64,000 bases of DNA from Nitrobacter sp035546855. GTDB lineage: Bacteria; Pseudomonadota; Alphaproteobacteria; Rhizobiales; Xanthobacteraceae. The stretch lies in NCBI GenBank assembly GCA_035546855.1, contig DASZVY010000013.1, positions 1 to 64,000 of the forward strand. Direction: 5' to 3'. The translations under genes and the position numbers were made by a program. The notes below the pieces were generated by a model. The model saw only the letters and a program-made list of their open reading frames with translations. It ran no database searches and was not told where the DNA came from. Shown piece after piece: positions 8,109 through 15,995 of the stretch (positions are counted from its first letter, which is position 1; each line of letters begins with the position of its first letter).

Positions 8109-8969
8109 ATGGCGACGGCGCAAGCGAAGCATCACGATTATCACCTCGTCGATCCGAGTCCGTGGCCGTTCGTCGGCTCGATTTCGGCCTTCGTCATGGC
8201 CGTCGGCGCCATTAGCTGGATGCATCACCTCTACAGCGCGGCGCCGATCGTGTTCGGCATCGGCACCATCGGCGTGCTCTACACGATGGCGAGCTGGTGG
8301 GGCGATGTCATCAAGGAGGCTCAGTTCAAGGGCGACCATACCCGCGTGGTCCAGATCAGCCATCGCTACGGCATGATCCTGTTCATCGCCTCCGAGGTGA
8401 TGTTCTTCGTGGCCTGGTTCTGGGCCTTCTTCAACTCTTCGCTGTTCCCGGCCGACCCGGTTCATGTGACCCGCGCCGCGCTGTTCGGCGGCGTGTGGCC
8501 GCCCAAGGGCATCGAAACCTTCGATCCCTGGCACCTGCCGCTGCTCAACACCCTGATCCTGCTGACCTCGGGCACCACGGTGACCTGGGCCCACCATGCG
8601 CTGCTGGAGAACGATCGGCAGGGCCTGAAGTGGGGCCTGGCCCTTACGATCGCGCTCGGCATCTGCTTCACCTGCGTGCAGGCCTACGAATATCACCACG
8701 CCGAGTTCAGCTTCGCGGGCAATATCTATGGCGCGACCTTCTTCATGGCGACCGGCTTCCATGGCTTCCACGTGCTGGTCGGCACCATCTTCCTGATCGT
8801 CTGCCTGATCCGCGCGATGAAGGGGCACTTCACGCCGACCCAGCACCTCGGCTTCGAGTTCGCCGCCTGGTACTGGCACTTCGTGGACGTGGTCTGGCTG
8901 TTCCTGTTCGTCTGCATCTATGTCTGGGGCAACGGCGCCGGAGCCATGGCGCACGCCGCAGCGCATTGA
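8109..8969 (+). CDS. coxC: Cytochrome c oxidase subunit III (aa3-type)
   Basis: This is the third core subunit of the aa3 oxidase, with seven helices. The 286 residues from ATG 8109 (GGAGA upstream) contain family marks HHDYHLVDPSPWP, WW.DV..EAQF.GDHT, EVMFF.AWFWAFF, LPLLNTLILLTSG, EY.HA.F and GFHGFHV..GTIFL, and end with WYWHFVDVVWLFLF. It is the last oxidase subunit gene of the operon. A strong terminator hairpin follows at 8991-9017. Confidence 0.97.
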   Translation: MATAQAKHHDYHLVDPSPWPFVGSISAFVMAVGAISWMHHLYSAAPIVFGIGTIGVLYTMASWWGDVIKEAQFKGDHTRVVQISHRYGMILFIASEVMFFVAWFWAFFNSSLFPADPVHVTRAALFGGVWPPKGIETFDPWHLPLLNTLILLTSGTTVTWAHHALLENDRQGLKWGLALTIALGICFTCVQAYEYHHAEFSFAGNIYGATFFMATGFHGFHVLVGTIFLIVCLIRAMKGHFTPTQHLGFEFAAWYWHFVDVVWLFLFVCIYVWGNGAGAMAHAAAH

Positions 8970-8990
8970 GCGGGATAATCTGTTAAAGGG

Positions 8991-9017
8991 AAGGGGCGGC
9001 CGCCGGGCCGCCCTTTT
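8991..9017 (+). terminator. Rho-independent terminator after coxC
   Basis: GGGCGGCC (8994-9001), a four-base loop, then GGCCGCCC (9006-9013) followed by TTTT. The flanking AA/TT lengthens the stem. It sits between coxC and the DUF983 gene, so DUF983 and SURF1 probably receive only read-through or have their own promoter. Confidence 0.75.
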
Positions 9018-9030
9018 CTGCTTTTCGGCG

Positions 9031-9429
9031 ATGGTGATGAACGACGACGACACGCCCGTTTCGGTCTATCAGAGCGCGATGCGAGGCATTGCTTGCAGGT
9101 GTCCGCGCTGCGGCCGCGGCAAGCTCTATCAGGGATTTCTGACGCTGCGGCCGGCCTGCGAGCATTGCGGGCTGGACTATGCCTTCATGGACTCCGGCGA
9201 TGGCCCTGCGGTGTTCGTCATCCTGATCGCCGGCTTCATCGTCGTGGCCGCGGCGCTGATCGTCGAGGTCAAGTACCAGCCGCCGTTCTGGGTGCACGCC
9301 GTGCTTTGGATCCCGCTGGTGTTGGCCGTGACGCTGTGGCCGCTGCGCGCCGTGAAGTCCCTGCTGATCGCATTGCAATTCCACCACAAGGCCGCCGAAG
9401 GCCGGCTGATCGATCGCGAGTCCAAATGA
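9031..9429 (+). CDS. DUF983 family membrane protein
   Basis: The 132-residue protein starts with a zinc-ribbon-like region (CRCPRCGRGKLYQGFLTL, then CEHCG: two CxxC pairs), followed by D..DGPAVFVILI and two hydrophobic helices. This is the usual DUF983 layout; the family is often found beside cox assembly genes. I started at ATG 9031; ATG 9037 is equally possible. The upstream part of the open frame (8920-9030) covers the coxC end and the terminator and is not coding. The stop overlaps the SURF1 start by ATGA, implying coupled translation and a shared role around oxidase biogenesis. Confidence 0.88.
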   Translation: MVMNDDDTPVSVYQSAMRGIACRCPRCGRGKLYQGFLTLRPACEHCGLDYAFMDSGDGPAVFVILIAGFIVVAAALIVEVKYQPPFWVHAVLWIPLVLAVTLWPLRAVKSLLIALQFHHKAAEGRLIDRESK

Positions 9430-10193
9430 GCAGTGCCGAGACACGATCCGGGCCGGGGTTCGGCTTCGGACTCTTCACCCTTTTGCTGCTGGCGGTTTTC
9501 GTGGGCCTCGGCATCTGGCAACTGCAGCGCCGGGTCCAGAAGCATGCACTCATCGCCGCGCTGGATACGCGGCTCGCGGCCGCGCCGGCGCCGCTTCCGC
9601 CGCCGGCGCAGTGGAAGACGTTGTCGCCCGCGGTCGACGAGTTCCGCCGCGTGACGTTCACGGCGACCTATGAGCGGCGCCCCGATGTCATGGTGTTCTC
9701 GTCCGGCTCGGCAATCCGGAGCGACGTCAGCGGTTCCGGCACCTGGGCGTTCCTGCCCGCGCGCCTGCCGGATGGCAACGTCGTCGTCGTCAACGCCGGG
9801 TTCGTTCAGAACACCATGCAGGATCGCGCCCAGCAGGATCAGGCGGTGGCCAAGCTGGTCACGGGCGCTCCGGTGACGATGACCGGCTATCTGCGGTTTC
9901 CCGAAACGGCCGGCATGCTGACGCCGAAGGCGGACACCGGCAAGCGGCTGTGGTTCGGGCGTGATATCGGCGCAATGACCCAGGCGCTCGGCTGGGCGCC
10001 CGATGGGCACATCGCGCCGTTCTACATCGATCTCGAATCGCCAGTGCCCCAGAACGGCATTCCGAAGCCGGGGCCGTTGCAGGTCCACCTGCGCGACGAT
10101 CACATGCAATACGCCATCACCTGGTTCGGTCTCGCGGCGGCCGTGCTGATCGCCTTCGGAGTATGGTGGCGCGGGCAGCGGCGGCGGGCGTGA
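9426..10193 (+). CDS. SURF1 family oxidase assembly protein
   Basis: SURF1 helps insert haem a into CoxA. The protein has 255 residues with an N-terminal helix (about residues 12-30, ending at LGIWQLQRR) and a C-terminal helix in MQYAITWFGLAAAVLIAFGVWW. This two-helix layout with a large periplasmic loop is diagnostic. The loop holds FRRVTFTATYE, a NAGFV-type motif and PFYIDLE. It starts within the DUF983 stop codon. Gene context (cox operon directly upstream) agrees. Confidence 0.93.
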   Translation: MSSAETRSGPGFGFGLFTLLLLAVFVGLGIWQLQRRVQKHALIAALDTRLAAAPAPLPPPAQWKTLSPAVDEFRRVTFTATYERRPDVMVFSSGSAIRSDVSGSGTWAFLPARLPDGNVVVVNAGFVQNTMQDRAQQDQAVAKLVTGAPVTMTGYLRFPETAGMLTPKADTGKRLWFGRDIGAMTQALGWAPDGHIAPFYIDLESPVPQNGIPKPGPLQVHLRDDHMQYAITWFGLAAAVLIAFGVWWRGQRRRA

Positions 10194-10230
10194 TCGCGAG
10201 TCCGCAAACGAGGGCAAAACGGCCTTCCGG

Positions 10231-10268
10231 CTGTCAGGCCATTGTGGCACGTCGGTGCCGACTGACAG
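10231..10268 (+). promoter_or_regulatory. Nested stem-loop in the leader of the cysteine hydrolase gene
   Basis: CTGTCAG (10231-10237) pairs with CTGACAG (10262-10268). Inside it GGCAC (10246-10250) pairs with GTGCC (10255-10259) around a four-base loop. The structure ends one base ahead of the CTGAGG ribosome site of the gene at 10278. It could be a terminator without a U-tract for SURF1 or a translational control element. Confidence 0.4.
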
Positions 10269-10277
10269 ACTGAGGCC

Positions 10278-10883
10278 ATGACGTCCGTGCCCTCCGCTCC
10301 CGTGTCCGCTACTTCCTCGCCCGCCCGAACCGCCCTGATCGTCGTCGACGTGCAGCGCGCGTTCGATCAATGGGAGGCGGCAGGCAAGCGCCGCAACAAT
10401 CCGGATGCGGTGGCGCGCATCGCCGATCTGCTGGCGGCGTTCCGCGCGCAGGCCGCGCCCGTCATCCACATCCGCCACGAAGGCACGCGGCCAGGCTCGT
10501 CGTTCCTGCCGGGCGGCGCAGGTTACGCCGTGAAGGACGAGGCGCGGGAGCGCCCCGGCGAGCCGGTCATCGTGAAGCGCGTCAACAGCGCCTTCATTGG
10601 CACCGATCTGGAAGCGCGGCTGCGCGCGGCGGGAATCACGCGGCTGATGATCTGCGGCGCGACGACGAATCACTGTGTCGAGACCACGACGCGCATGGCC
10701 GGCAACCTCGGCTTCGACGCCTGGCTGGTGCGTGACGCCACCTGGACGTTCGACCGGGTCGGCCCGGATGGCGATGTCCATCGCGCCGAGGACATCCACG
10801 CCATGACGCTGGCCAATTTGAACGGTGAATTCGCCCGGATCGTGCCGGCATCGGAGGCCATCGCGGCCCTTCGCGGGGCATGA
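10278..10883 (+). CDS. Cysteine hydrolase, isochorismatase-like family
   Basis: The 201-residue protein has the isochorismatase-like catalytic triad: Asp24 in ALIVVDVQRAF, Lys100 in PVIVKRVNSAF and Cys133 in GATTNHCVETTTRMA. The family hydrolyses isochorismate, nicotinamide, N-carbamoyl compounds and related amides. The cis-peptide region GATT before the Cys is normal. The GPDGDVHRAEDIHAMTLANLNGEFA tail is common in bacterial members of unknown substrate. A nested hairpin precedes the start. No neighbour defines the substrate. Confidence 0.92.
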   Translation: MTSVPSAPVSATSSPARTALIVVDVQRAFDQWEAAGKRRNNPDAVARIADLLAAFRAQAAPVIHIRHEGTRPGSSFLPGGAGYAVKDEARERPGEPVIVKRVNSAFIGTDLEARLRAAGITRLMICGATTNHCVETTTRMAGNLGFDAWLVRDATWTFDRVGPDGDVHRAEDIHAMTLANLNGEFARIVPASEAIAALRGA

Positions 10884-11009
10884 ACGGCGGAGCAGACTTC
10901 CACTTCTCCCAAAACCCACTATGGTGCCGTGCGGAGGTGACGCGAAGCGCACTCCGTTTATCTATCAATATCAAAGGCTTGACCGTCAGCGGCGCCTTTG
11001 GAGGACGCG

Positions 11010-12428
11010 TTGGCGAGATATATTTCGACACGGGGCGAGGCCCCGAAACTGGGTTTCTGCGATGTGATGTTGACCGGGCTCGCCCGCGACGGCGGGCTCT
11101 ATGTGCCCGAGGTCTGGCCGCGGCTCTCGCCCGAGACGTTCGCCGGCTTTTTCGGCCGGCCCTACTGGGAAGCCGCCGTCGAAGTCATCCGGCCCTTTGT
11201 CGGCGGCGAGATTTCCGATGCCGACCTCGGCCGCATGGCCAATGAGGCGTACGCCACCTTTCGCCATCCCGCCGTGGCGCCGCTCGACCAGACCGGCCCG
11301 AGCCAGTTCGTGCTGGAATTGTTTCACGGGCCGACGCTCGCGTTCAAGGACGTGGCGATGCAGTTGATCTCGCGGCTGATGGATCACGTGCTGGCGCAGC
11401 GCGGACAGCGCACCACCATCGTGGTCGCGACCTCCGGCGATACCGGCGGCGCGGCGGTCGAGGCGTTCGCCAACCGCGACCGGGCCGATCTCATCGTGCT
11501 GTTTCCGAACGGCCGCATCTCCGAGGTGCAGCGGCGCATGATGACGACATCGGGCGCGCCCAACGTGCATGCGCTCGCGGTCGACGGCACCTTCGACGAT
11601 TGCCAGGCGATCGTGAAAGGGTTGTTCAACAACCATCGCTTTCGCGACTCCGTGGCGCTGTCCGGCGTCAACTCGATCAACTGGGCGCGCATCGTCGCGC
11701 AGGTGGTCTATTACGTCACCTCCGCCGTCGCGCTCGGCGCGCCGTCGCGCACCGTCGATTTCACCGTGCCGACCGGCAATTTCGGCGACATCTTCGCCGG
11801 CTATGTCGCGAAGAGGATGGGCTTGCCGGTGCGCTGCCTGCGGATCGCCGCCAACGTCAACGATATCCTGGCGCGCACGCTCAAGACCGGCATCTACGAG
11901 GTGCGCGAGGTCCATGCCACCGCGTCGCCGTCGATGGACATCCAGGTCTCGTCGAATTTCGAGCGGCTGCTGTTCGAGGCCACCGGCCGCGACGCCACGC
12001 TGGTGCGTGCGCTGATGGCGTCGTTGCGGCAGTCCGGCCGTTTCGTGCTGCCGGATCAGGTGCTCGCCGCGATCCGCGGCGAGTTCGACGCCGGCCGCGC
12101 CGACGAGACCGAGACCGCGGCCGCGATCCGCGCGGCCTGGCGTGAGGCCGGCGATCTCGTCGATCCGCACACCGCGGTGGCGCTCGCGGTCGCCGACCGG
12201 GACGCGCCGGAGTCCGGGATCCCGAACATTGTGCTGTCGACGGCTCACGCCGCCAAATTCCCCGATGCGGTCGAAGCCGCCTGCGGCGTGCGGCCGCAAT
12301 TGCCGGGATGGCTCGACGGGCTGATGACAAAGCCCGAGCGCGTCACGACGGTCGCGAACGATCAGGCCGAAGTCGAGCGGGTGGTGCTCTCGGTGAGCCG
12401 CGCAGCCAAGCAGGGAGTCGCCCGATGA
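11010..12428 (+). CDS. thrC: Threonine synthase
   Basis: The enzyme converts O-phosphohomoserine to threonine with PLP. The protein has 471 residues from TTG 11010, the start that gives MARYISTRGEAPKLGF, preceded by GGAGG at ideal spacing. The PLP lysine is Lys113 in FHGPTLAFKDVAMQ. Other family marks are ATSGDTGGAA, LFPNGRISEVQ, SINWARI..Q and VPTGNFGDIFAG. The homoserine kinase thrB is at 40072-41052, not linked here. The last codons overlap the M16 peptidase start (ATGA), so the pair is coupled. Confidence 0.97.
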   Translation: MARYISTRGEAPKLGFCDVMLTGLARDGGLYVPEVWPRLSPETFAGFFGRPYWEAAVEVIRPFVGGEISDADLGRMANEAYATFRHPAVAPLDQTGPSQFVLELFHGPTLAFKDVAMQLISRLMDHVLAQRGQRTTIVVATSGDTGGAAVEAFANRDRADLIVLFPNGRISEVQRRMMTTSGAPNVHALAVDGTFDDCQAIVKGLFNNHRFRDSVALSGVNSINWARIVAQVVYYVTSAVALGAPSRTVDFTVPTGNFGDIFAGYVAKRMGLPVRCLRIAANVNDILARTLKTGIYEVREVHATASPSMDIQVSSNFERLLFEATGRDATLVRALMASLRQSGRFVLPDQVLAAIRGEFDAGRADETETAAAIRAAWREAGDLVDPHTAVALAVADRDAPESGIPNIVLSTAHAAKFPDAVEAACGVRPQLPGWLDGLMTKPERVTTVANDQAEVERVVLSVSRAAKQGVAR

Positions 12429-13708
12429 GCGTCGAAATCAGCAAACTGCCGTCGGGCCTCACCGTCGTCACCGACACCATGCCGCATCTGGAGACCGCCG
12501 CGCTCGGCGTGTGGACCGGCGTCGGCGGACGCGACGAAAAGCCCGACGAGCACGGCATTTCCCATCTTCTTGAACACATGGCCTTCAAGGGCACCAGCAC
12601 GCGCACCGCGCGGGAGATCGCCGAGGAAATCGAAGCGGTCGGCGGCGATCTCAACGCCGCCACCAGCGTCGAGACCACGGCCTATTACGCGCGGGTGATG
12701 AAGGCTGACGTGCCGCTGGCGCTCGACGTGCTGAGCGACATCCTCTCCAATCCGAGCTTCGCGACCGACGAACTCGAGCGCGAGAAGAGCGTGATCGAAC
12801 AGGAGATCGGTGCCGCGCAGGACACGCCCGACGACGTCGTGTTCGAGCACCTGAACGAGCTGTGCTATCCGGATCAGCCGATGGGCCGCTCGCTGCTCGG
12901 GACGCCGAAGACGCTCAAGCGGTTCGACAGCAGCATGCTGCACGGCTACCTCGCCACGCATTATCGCGGCCCGGACATGGTCGTGGCTGCCGCCGGCGCG
13001 GTCGATCACCGGCAGGTCGTGGCCGAGGTCGAGCAGCGCTTCGCGCGTTTCGAAGCCACGGCGGCGCCGAAGCCGCAGCCGGCGATGTTCGGCAAGGGTG
13101 GCTCCAAGGTCGTGCATCGCGACCTTGAACAGGCGCACCTGACGCTGGCGCTGGAGGGCGTGCCGCAGACCGACCTGTCGCTGTTCAGCCTGCAGGTGTT
13201 CACCAACATCCTCGGCGGCGGCATGTCCTCGCGGCTGTTCCAGGAGGTGCGGGAAAAGCGCGGCCTGTGCTATTCGATCTATGCGTTTCACGCGCCTTAT
13301 GCCGATACCGGCTTTTTCGGCCTCTACACCGGCACCGATCCGAGCGACGCGCCGGAGATGATGGAAGTGATCGTCGACGTCATCAACGATGCGGTCGAGA
13401 CGCTGACCGAGGCGGAGATCGCGCGTGCCAAGGCGCAGATGAAAGCCGGACTGCTGATGGCGCTGGAAAGCTGCAGCGCCCGCGCCGAGCAGCTCGCCCG
13501 CCACATGCTCGCTTACGGCCGCCCGCAGACCGTGCCGGAATTGATGGCCCGCATCGATGCGGTCAGCATCGAATCGGCGCGCGACGCGGCACGAGCCTTG
13601 TTGTCGCGCAGCCGGCCCGCCGTGGCCGCGCTCGGCAGCGGCAGGGGGCTGGACACGGCGGTGGCTTTTGCGGAAGGATTGACGCAGGCCAGAGTTCGTC
13701 TGCACTAG
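12425..13708 (+). CDS. M16 family zinc peptidase (processing-peptidase-like)
   Basis: The 427-residue protein has the inverted zinc motif HLLEH at residues 47-51 (HxxEH) with the third ligand Glu127 in EQEIGA. This is the layout of active M16 peptidases related to the mitochondrial processing peptidase beta subunit. The C-terminal half has the inactive repeat domain with GGGMSSRLFQEVREKRGLCYS. The Gly-rich loop and R/Y pair that bind substrate are present. It is likely cytosolic or periplasm-facing; no clear signal peptide is seen. It is coupled to thrC, an arrangement I recall from other Rhizobiales, although no functional link is known. Confidence 0.93.
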   Translation: MSVEISKLPSGLTVVTDTMPHLETAALGVWTGVGGRDEKPDEHGISHLLEHMAFKGTSTRTAREIAEEIEAVGGDLNAATSVETTAYYARVMKADVPLALDVLSDILSNPSFATDELEREKSVIEQEIGAAQDTPDDVVFEHLNELCYPDQPMGRSLLGTPKTLKRFDSSMLHGYLATHYRGPDMVVAAAGAVDHRQVVAEVEQRFARFEATAAPKPQPAMFGKGGSKVVHRDLEQAHLTLALEGVPQTDLSLFSLQVFTNILGGGMSSRLFQEVREKRGLCYSIYAFHAPYADTGFFGLYTGTDPSDAPEMMEVIVDVINDAVETLTEAEIARAKAQMKAGLLMALESCSARAEQLARHMLAYGRPQTVPELMARIDAVSIESARDAARALLSRSRPAVAALGSGRGLDTAVAFAEGLTQARVRLH

Positions 13709-13756
13709 AGCGGGACGAGGAAAGGGTGGAGCGGTTTTTCGCCCGTATCCCGTTCT
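13705..13756. repeat. Intergenic hairpin repeat, family B (copy 1)
   Basis: CTAGAGCGGGACGAGGAAAG is followed by a GAGCGGTTTTTCGCCCG core and ends TATCCCGTTCT. The ends are inverted (AGCGGGA against TCCCGTT) and the middle can fold (GCGGTTTTTCGC). A second copy with the same layout is at 39981-40032. Both copies begin at the end of a gene, and the TAG in the first bases of the repeat is the stop codon of that gene (here the M16 peptidase). Confidence 0.75.
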
Positions 13757-13808
13757 TCGATCCGAAATCATCGTGATCGAGGCGAACTGCCGGCATCGAG
13801 GGACGGTC

Positions 13809-14396
13809 ATGGCGCTGTTTCGTTTGCCATCAAGTGCGTCGGCGGCGTTGGTGCCGCGGGGTCACGGCCTGTTGCTGCGGGCGCCGCAGATGGCCGACTT
13901 TCTGCAGTGGGCGCATCTGCGCGATTACAGCCGGGCCTATCTCACGCCGTGGGAGCCGATCTGGCCATCGGACGACCTGACGCGTGCCGGCTTCCGGCGC
14001 CGGTTGCGGCGCTATGCCGAGGACATGGCTGGCGACAGGTCCTATCCGTTTCTCGTCTTCCGTGAGGCCGACGGCGTCATGGTCGGCGGCGTGACGCTCG
14101 CCAATGTCCGGCGCGGCATCGTGCAGGCCGGCACGATCGGCTACTGGATCGGCGAGCCCTATGCCGGCCAGGGCTATATGACCACGGCGCTGCGCGTCCT
14201 GTTGCCGACCTTGTTCGGCGAACTCAATCTGCACCGCATCGAGGCCGCCTGCATTCCCACCAATGCGCCTTCGATCCGGGTGCTGGAGAAAAGCGGCTTC
14301 ACCCGCGAGGGGGTGGCGCGGCGCTATCTCTGCATCAACGGCGTCTGGCAGGACCATCTGCTGTTTGGCATGCTGCACGAGGATTTCCGCGGCTGA
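13809..14396 (+). CDS. GNAT family N-acetyltransferase (RimJ/RimL-like)
   Basis: The 195-residue protein begins at ATG 13809 (GAGGGA upstream). It has the GNAT fold with RAPQMADFLQWAHLRDYSRAYL at the front. The acetyl-CoA loop is read as GYWIGEPYAGQGYMTTALRVLL, and the C-terminal part as LHRIEAACIPTNAPSIRVLEKSGFTREGVARRYL. That pattern is typical of RimJ/RimL ribosomal-protein N-terminal acetyltransferases. The substrate (for example S5) is likely but not proven. The insertion PWEPIWPSDDLT is typical of the rhizobial RimJ-like group. Confidence 0.92.
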   Translation: MALFRLPSSASAALVPRGHGLLLRAPQMADFLQWAHLRDYSRAYLTPWEPIWPSDDLTRAGFRRRLRRYAEDMAGDRSYPFLVFREADGVMVGGVTLANVRRGIVQAGTIGYWIGEPYAGQGYMTTALRVLLPTLFGELNLHRIEAACIPTNAPSIRVLEKSGFTREGVARRYLCINGVWQDHLLFGMLHEDFRG

Positions 14397-14482
14397 GCGC
14401 CGCGCCCGCCCGGACGCGGTTTTGCGCCTTGGGTTCGCCGCCATTGGCTTGCTATAAACCTCCGCATCCGCAAACCGAGGTC

Positions 14483-14535
14483 CGAGCCAATCCTGGCTGA
14501 GCCAAATCTTGCCTGAGCTGAGTCTTGTCTGAGCA
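14483..14535. repeat. Short imperfect tandem repeat, unit about 15-16 bp
   Basis: Three degenerate units follow each other: GAGCCAATCCTGGCT, GAGCCAAATCTTGCCT and GAGCTGAGTCTTGTCT, then GAGC. They lie directly ahead of the secreted-protein gene at 14551, in its presumed promoter or leader region. Confidence 0.6.
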
Positions 14536-14550
14536 ACAGCATCCCGGAAA

Positions 14551-15225
14551 ATGACAGAGCAGGGTCGTAAACACGTGTCTTCCACAGCCGCATCGTCTCG
14601 CCGCCGCGCCGCGCTGGCCATTGTCTCGGTTGCGGTCCTCTGTGCCGCCGTCTCGCCAACCCGGGCGCAATCGATCACCGACAGCTTCAAGGAAATGTTC
14701 GGCCTCAAGCCGAAGCCGGCTCCGGCGCCCGCGCCGGGCGCCCCCGCGTCCGTCCCCGACGACCTGACCTGTCCCCCTGTCACGATTCGGGCGGGAGCAT
14801 CGACCTTCGCTGTCGGCCTGCCGGGCAAGGAGGCGAGCGGCACCGACCTGCGCTATCAGGCCGTCATCAGGCAAACGGCGCGGGAATGCGACTACAACAC
14901 CGACACGCATGTGATCGCGACGCGGATCGGAGTTCAGGGGCGTGTCATCGTGGGGCCGGCCGGCGCGCCGCCGACGGTCGAAGTGCCGCTCCGTGTCGCC
15001 GTGGTCCAGGACGGGGTGACGCCGAAAACCATCGCGACCAAGGCCTACACGATTTCGGTGGCCGTGCCGTCCGATGACGGCGCTCCGTTCAGCTTCGTCG
15101 CGGACGATATTTCCTATCCGGCGCCGACGGGGACCGACGGCGATAAATACGTCTTCTATGTCGGGTTCGATCCGCAGGCGTTGAAGCCGGAGCCGCGCCG
15201 GCGGGCGAAGCGGCACAGGAGGTAA
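14551..15225 (+). CDS. Conserved hypothetical secreted protein
   Basis: The 224-residue protein has a signal peptide. After a basic start (residues 1-19) a hydrophobic stretch AALAIVSVAVLCAAVS ends at PTRAQS, a plausible signal peptidase I site. A Pro/Ala-rich linker follows (KPKPAPAPAPGAPAS). The rest looks beta-rich, with two Cys (DLTCPPV and ARECDYN) that could form a disulfide. I do not recognise a named domain. The basic C-terminus RRRAKRHRR is unusual for a secreted protein. Periplasmic location is inferred. Confidence 0.75.
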   Translation: MTEQGRKHVSSTAASSRRRAALAIVSVAVLCAAVSPTRAQSITDSFKEMFGLKPKPAPAPAPGAPASVPDDLTCPPVTIRAGASTFAVGLPGKEASGTDLRYQAVIRQTARECDYNTDTHVIATRIGVQGRVIVGPAGAPPTVEVPLRVAVVQDGVTPKTIATKAYTISVAVPSDDGAPFSFVADDISYPAPTGTDGDKYVFYVGFDPQALKPEPRRRAKRHRR

Positions 15226-15450
15226 TCAGCGCTACCTGCGCGAGCCCGCCGCGGACATTTGTATGCTGCCATGCCCGCCAACGGGTCCGGCTCCGCCAGC
15301 CCGATGACAGGCTCTCCGGCGGTATCCGGCATGCTGCAGCTATCATGCTCTCCGCTGCGCGCGCCGCTTGAAGACTGGATCATCCCTTTTTGCAGACGAT
15401 GACGCCGGGACTCAATCATCCCCCTGGCCTACAGAACTTGGCAACAAAAA

Positions 15451-15477
15451 AGCCGGCGCGACATGGTCGCGCCGACT
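15451..15477 (-). terminator. Terminator of the ATP synthase F0 operon
   Basis: CGGCGCGAC (15454-15462), a three-base loop and GTCGCGCCG (15466-15474) form a perfect nine-base stem. It is flanked by a run of A at 15445-15451, which is a U-tract on the minus strand. It lies about 25 bp beyond the atpF stop codon. T-rich sequence on the other side could make it work in both directions. The stretch 15226-15444 on its left shows no gene. Confidence 0.8.
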
Positions 15478-15499
15478 TTTGTTTTGACTGGCGTGCCGC

Positions 15500-15991
15500 T
15501 CAGTTGAGCTTGGCGCGGACTTCGTTGATGCCCTTGGCCGCCAGATCGTCGGCAACGGAGCCTTTGACCGACTGCGACAGGATCGTGGAGGCTGCGGTCA
15601 CCGCGGCGTCCGCGGCTGCGGCGCGGACGTCGGCGAGCGCCTGCGCCTCGGCGAGCGCAATCTTGCCCTCGGCCGTCTTGGTGCGGCGAGCCACGAAATC
15701 TTCCATCTTCACCTTGGCTTCGGCGGCGATTCGCTCGGCCTCCGCCTTCGCCGACGTGATGATGTCCTGCGCCTCGCGCTCGGCGCTGGCGTGACGCGCC
15801 TTGTAGTCGGCGAGGAGCTTCGCAGCCTCCTCCTTCAGGCGGCGCGCCTCGTCGAGTTCGGCCTTGATCCGCTCGGCACGATTGTCGAGCGCGATCACGA
15901 CCTTCTTGTAGGCGCCGGCGTAGCCGAACACGATCAGCAGCGCGACGAAGGCGATCGCAACCCAGACTTCGGGATCGTACAACAGCTCCAT
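15500..15991 (-). CDS. atpF: ATP synthase F0 subunit b
   Basis: This is the peripheral-stalk subunit. The 163-residue protein has one N-terminal membrane helix (PEVWVAIAFVALLIVFGYAG), then a long charged amphipathic helix (about residues 30-150) rich in Ala, Lys and Glu, with the conserved ALDNRAERIKAELDEA segment. It is the last gene of the F0 operon, five bases after b'. Two different b-type genes side by side are normal in alphaproteobacteria and form a heterodimer. Confidence 0.95.
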   Translation of the reverse strand: MELLYDPEVWVAIAFVALLIVFGYAGAYKKVVIALDNRAERIKAELDEARRLKEEAAKLLADYKARHASAEREAQDIITSAKAEAERIAAEAKVKMEDFVARRTKTAEGKIALAEAQALADVRAAAADAAVTAASTILSQSVKGSVADDLAAKGINEVRAKLN

Positions 15992-15995
15992 CTCG

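Noticed and set aside
10245..10260. Sigma-54-like promoter TGGCACG...TGCC
   Set aside because: The GG to GC distance is nine bases instead of ten, and the bases belong to a nested hairpin.
10998..11009. Alternative TTG start of thrC
   Set aside because: It lies inside the GGAGG ribosome site that serves TTG 11010, and it adds residues not found in other ThrC proteins.
15226..15444. Possible short gene between the secreted hypothetical and the ATP synthase terminator
   Set aside because: The frames here (for example one on the minus strand from 15419) have no ribosome site, no domain and overlap the neighbouring gene end.
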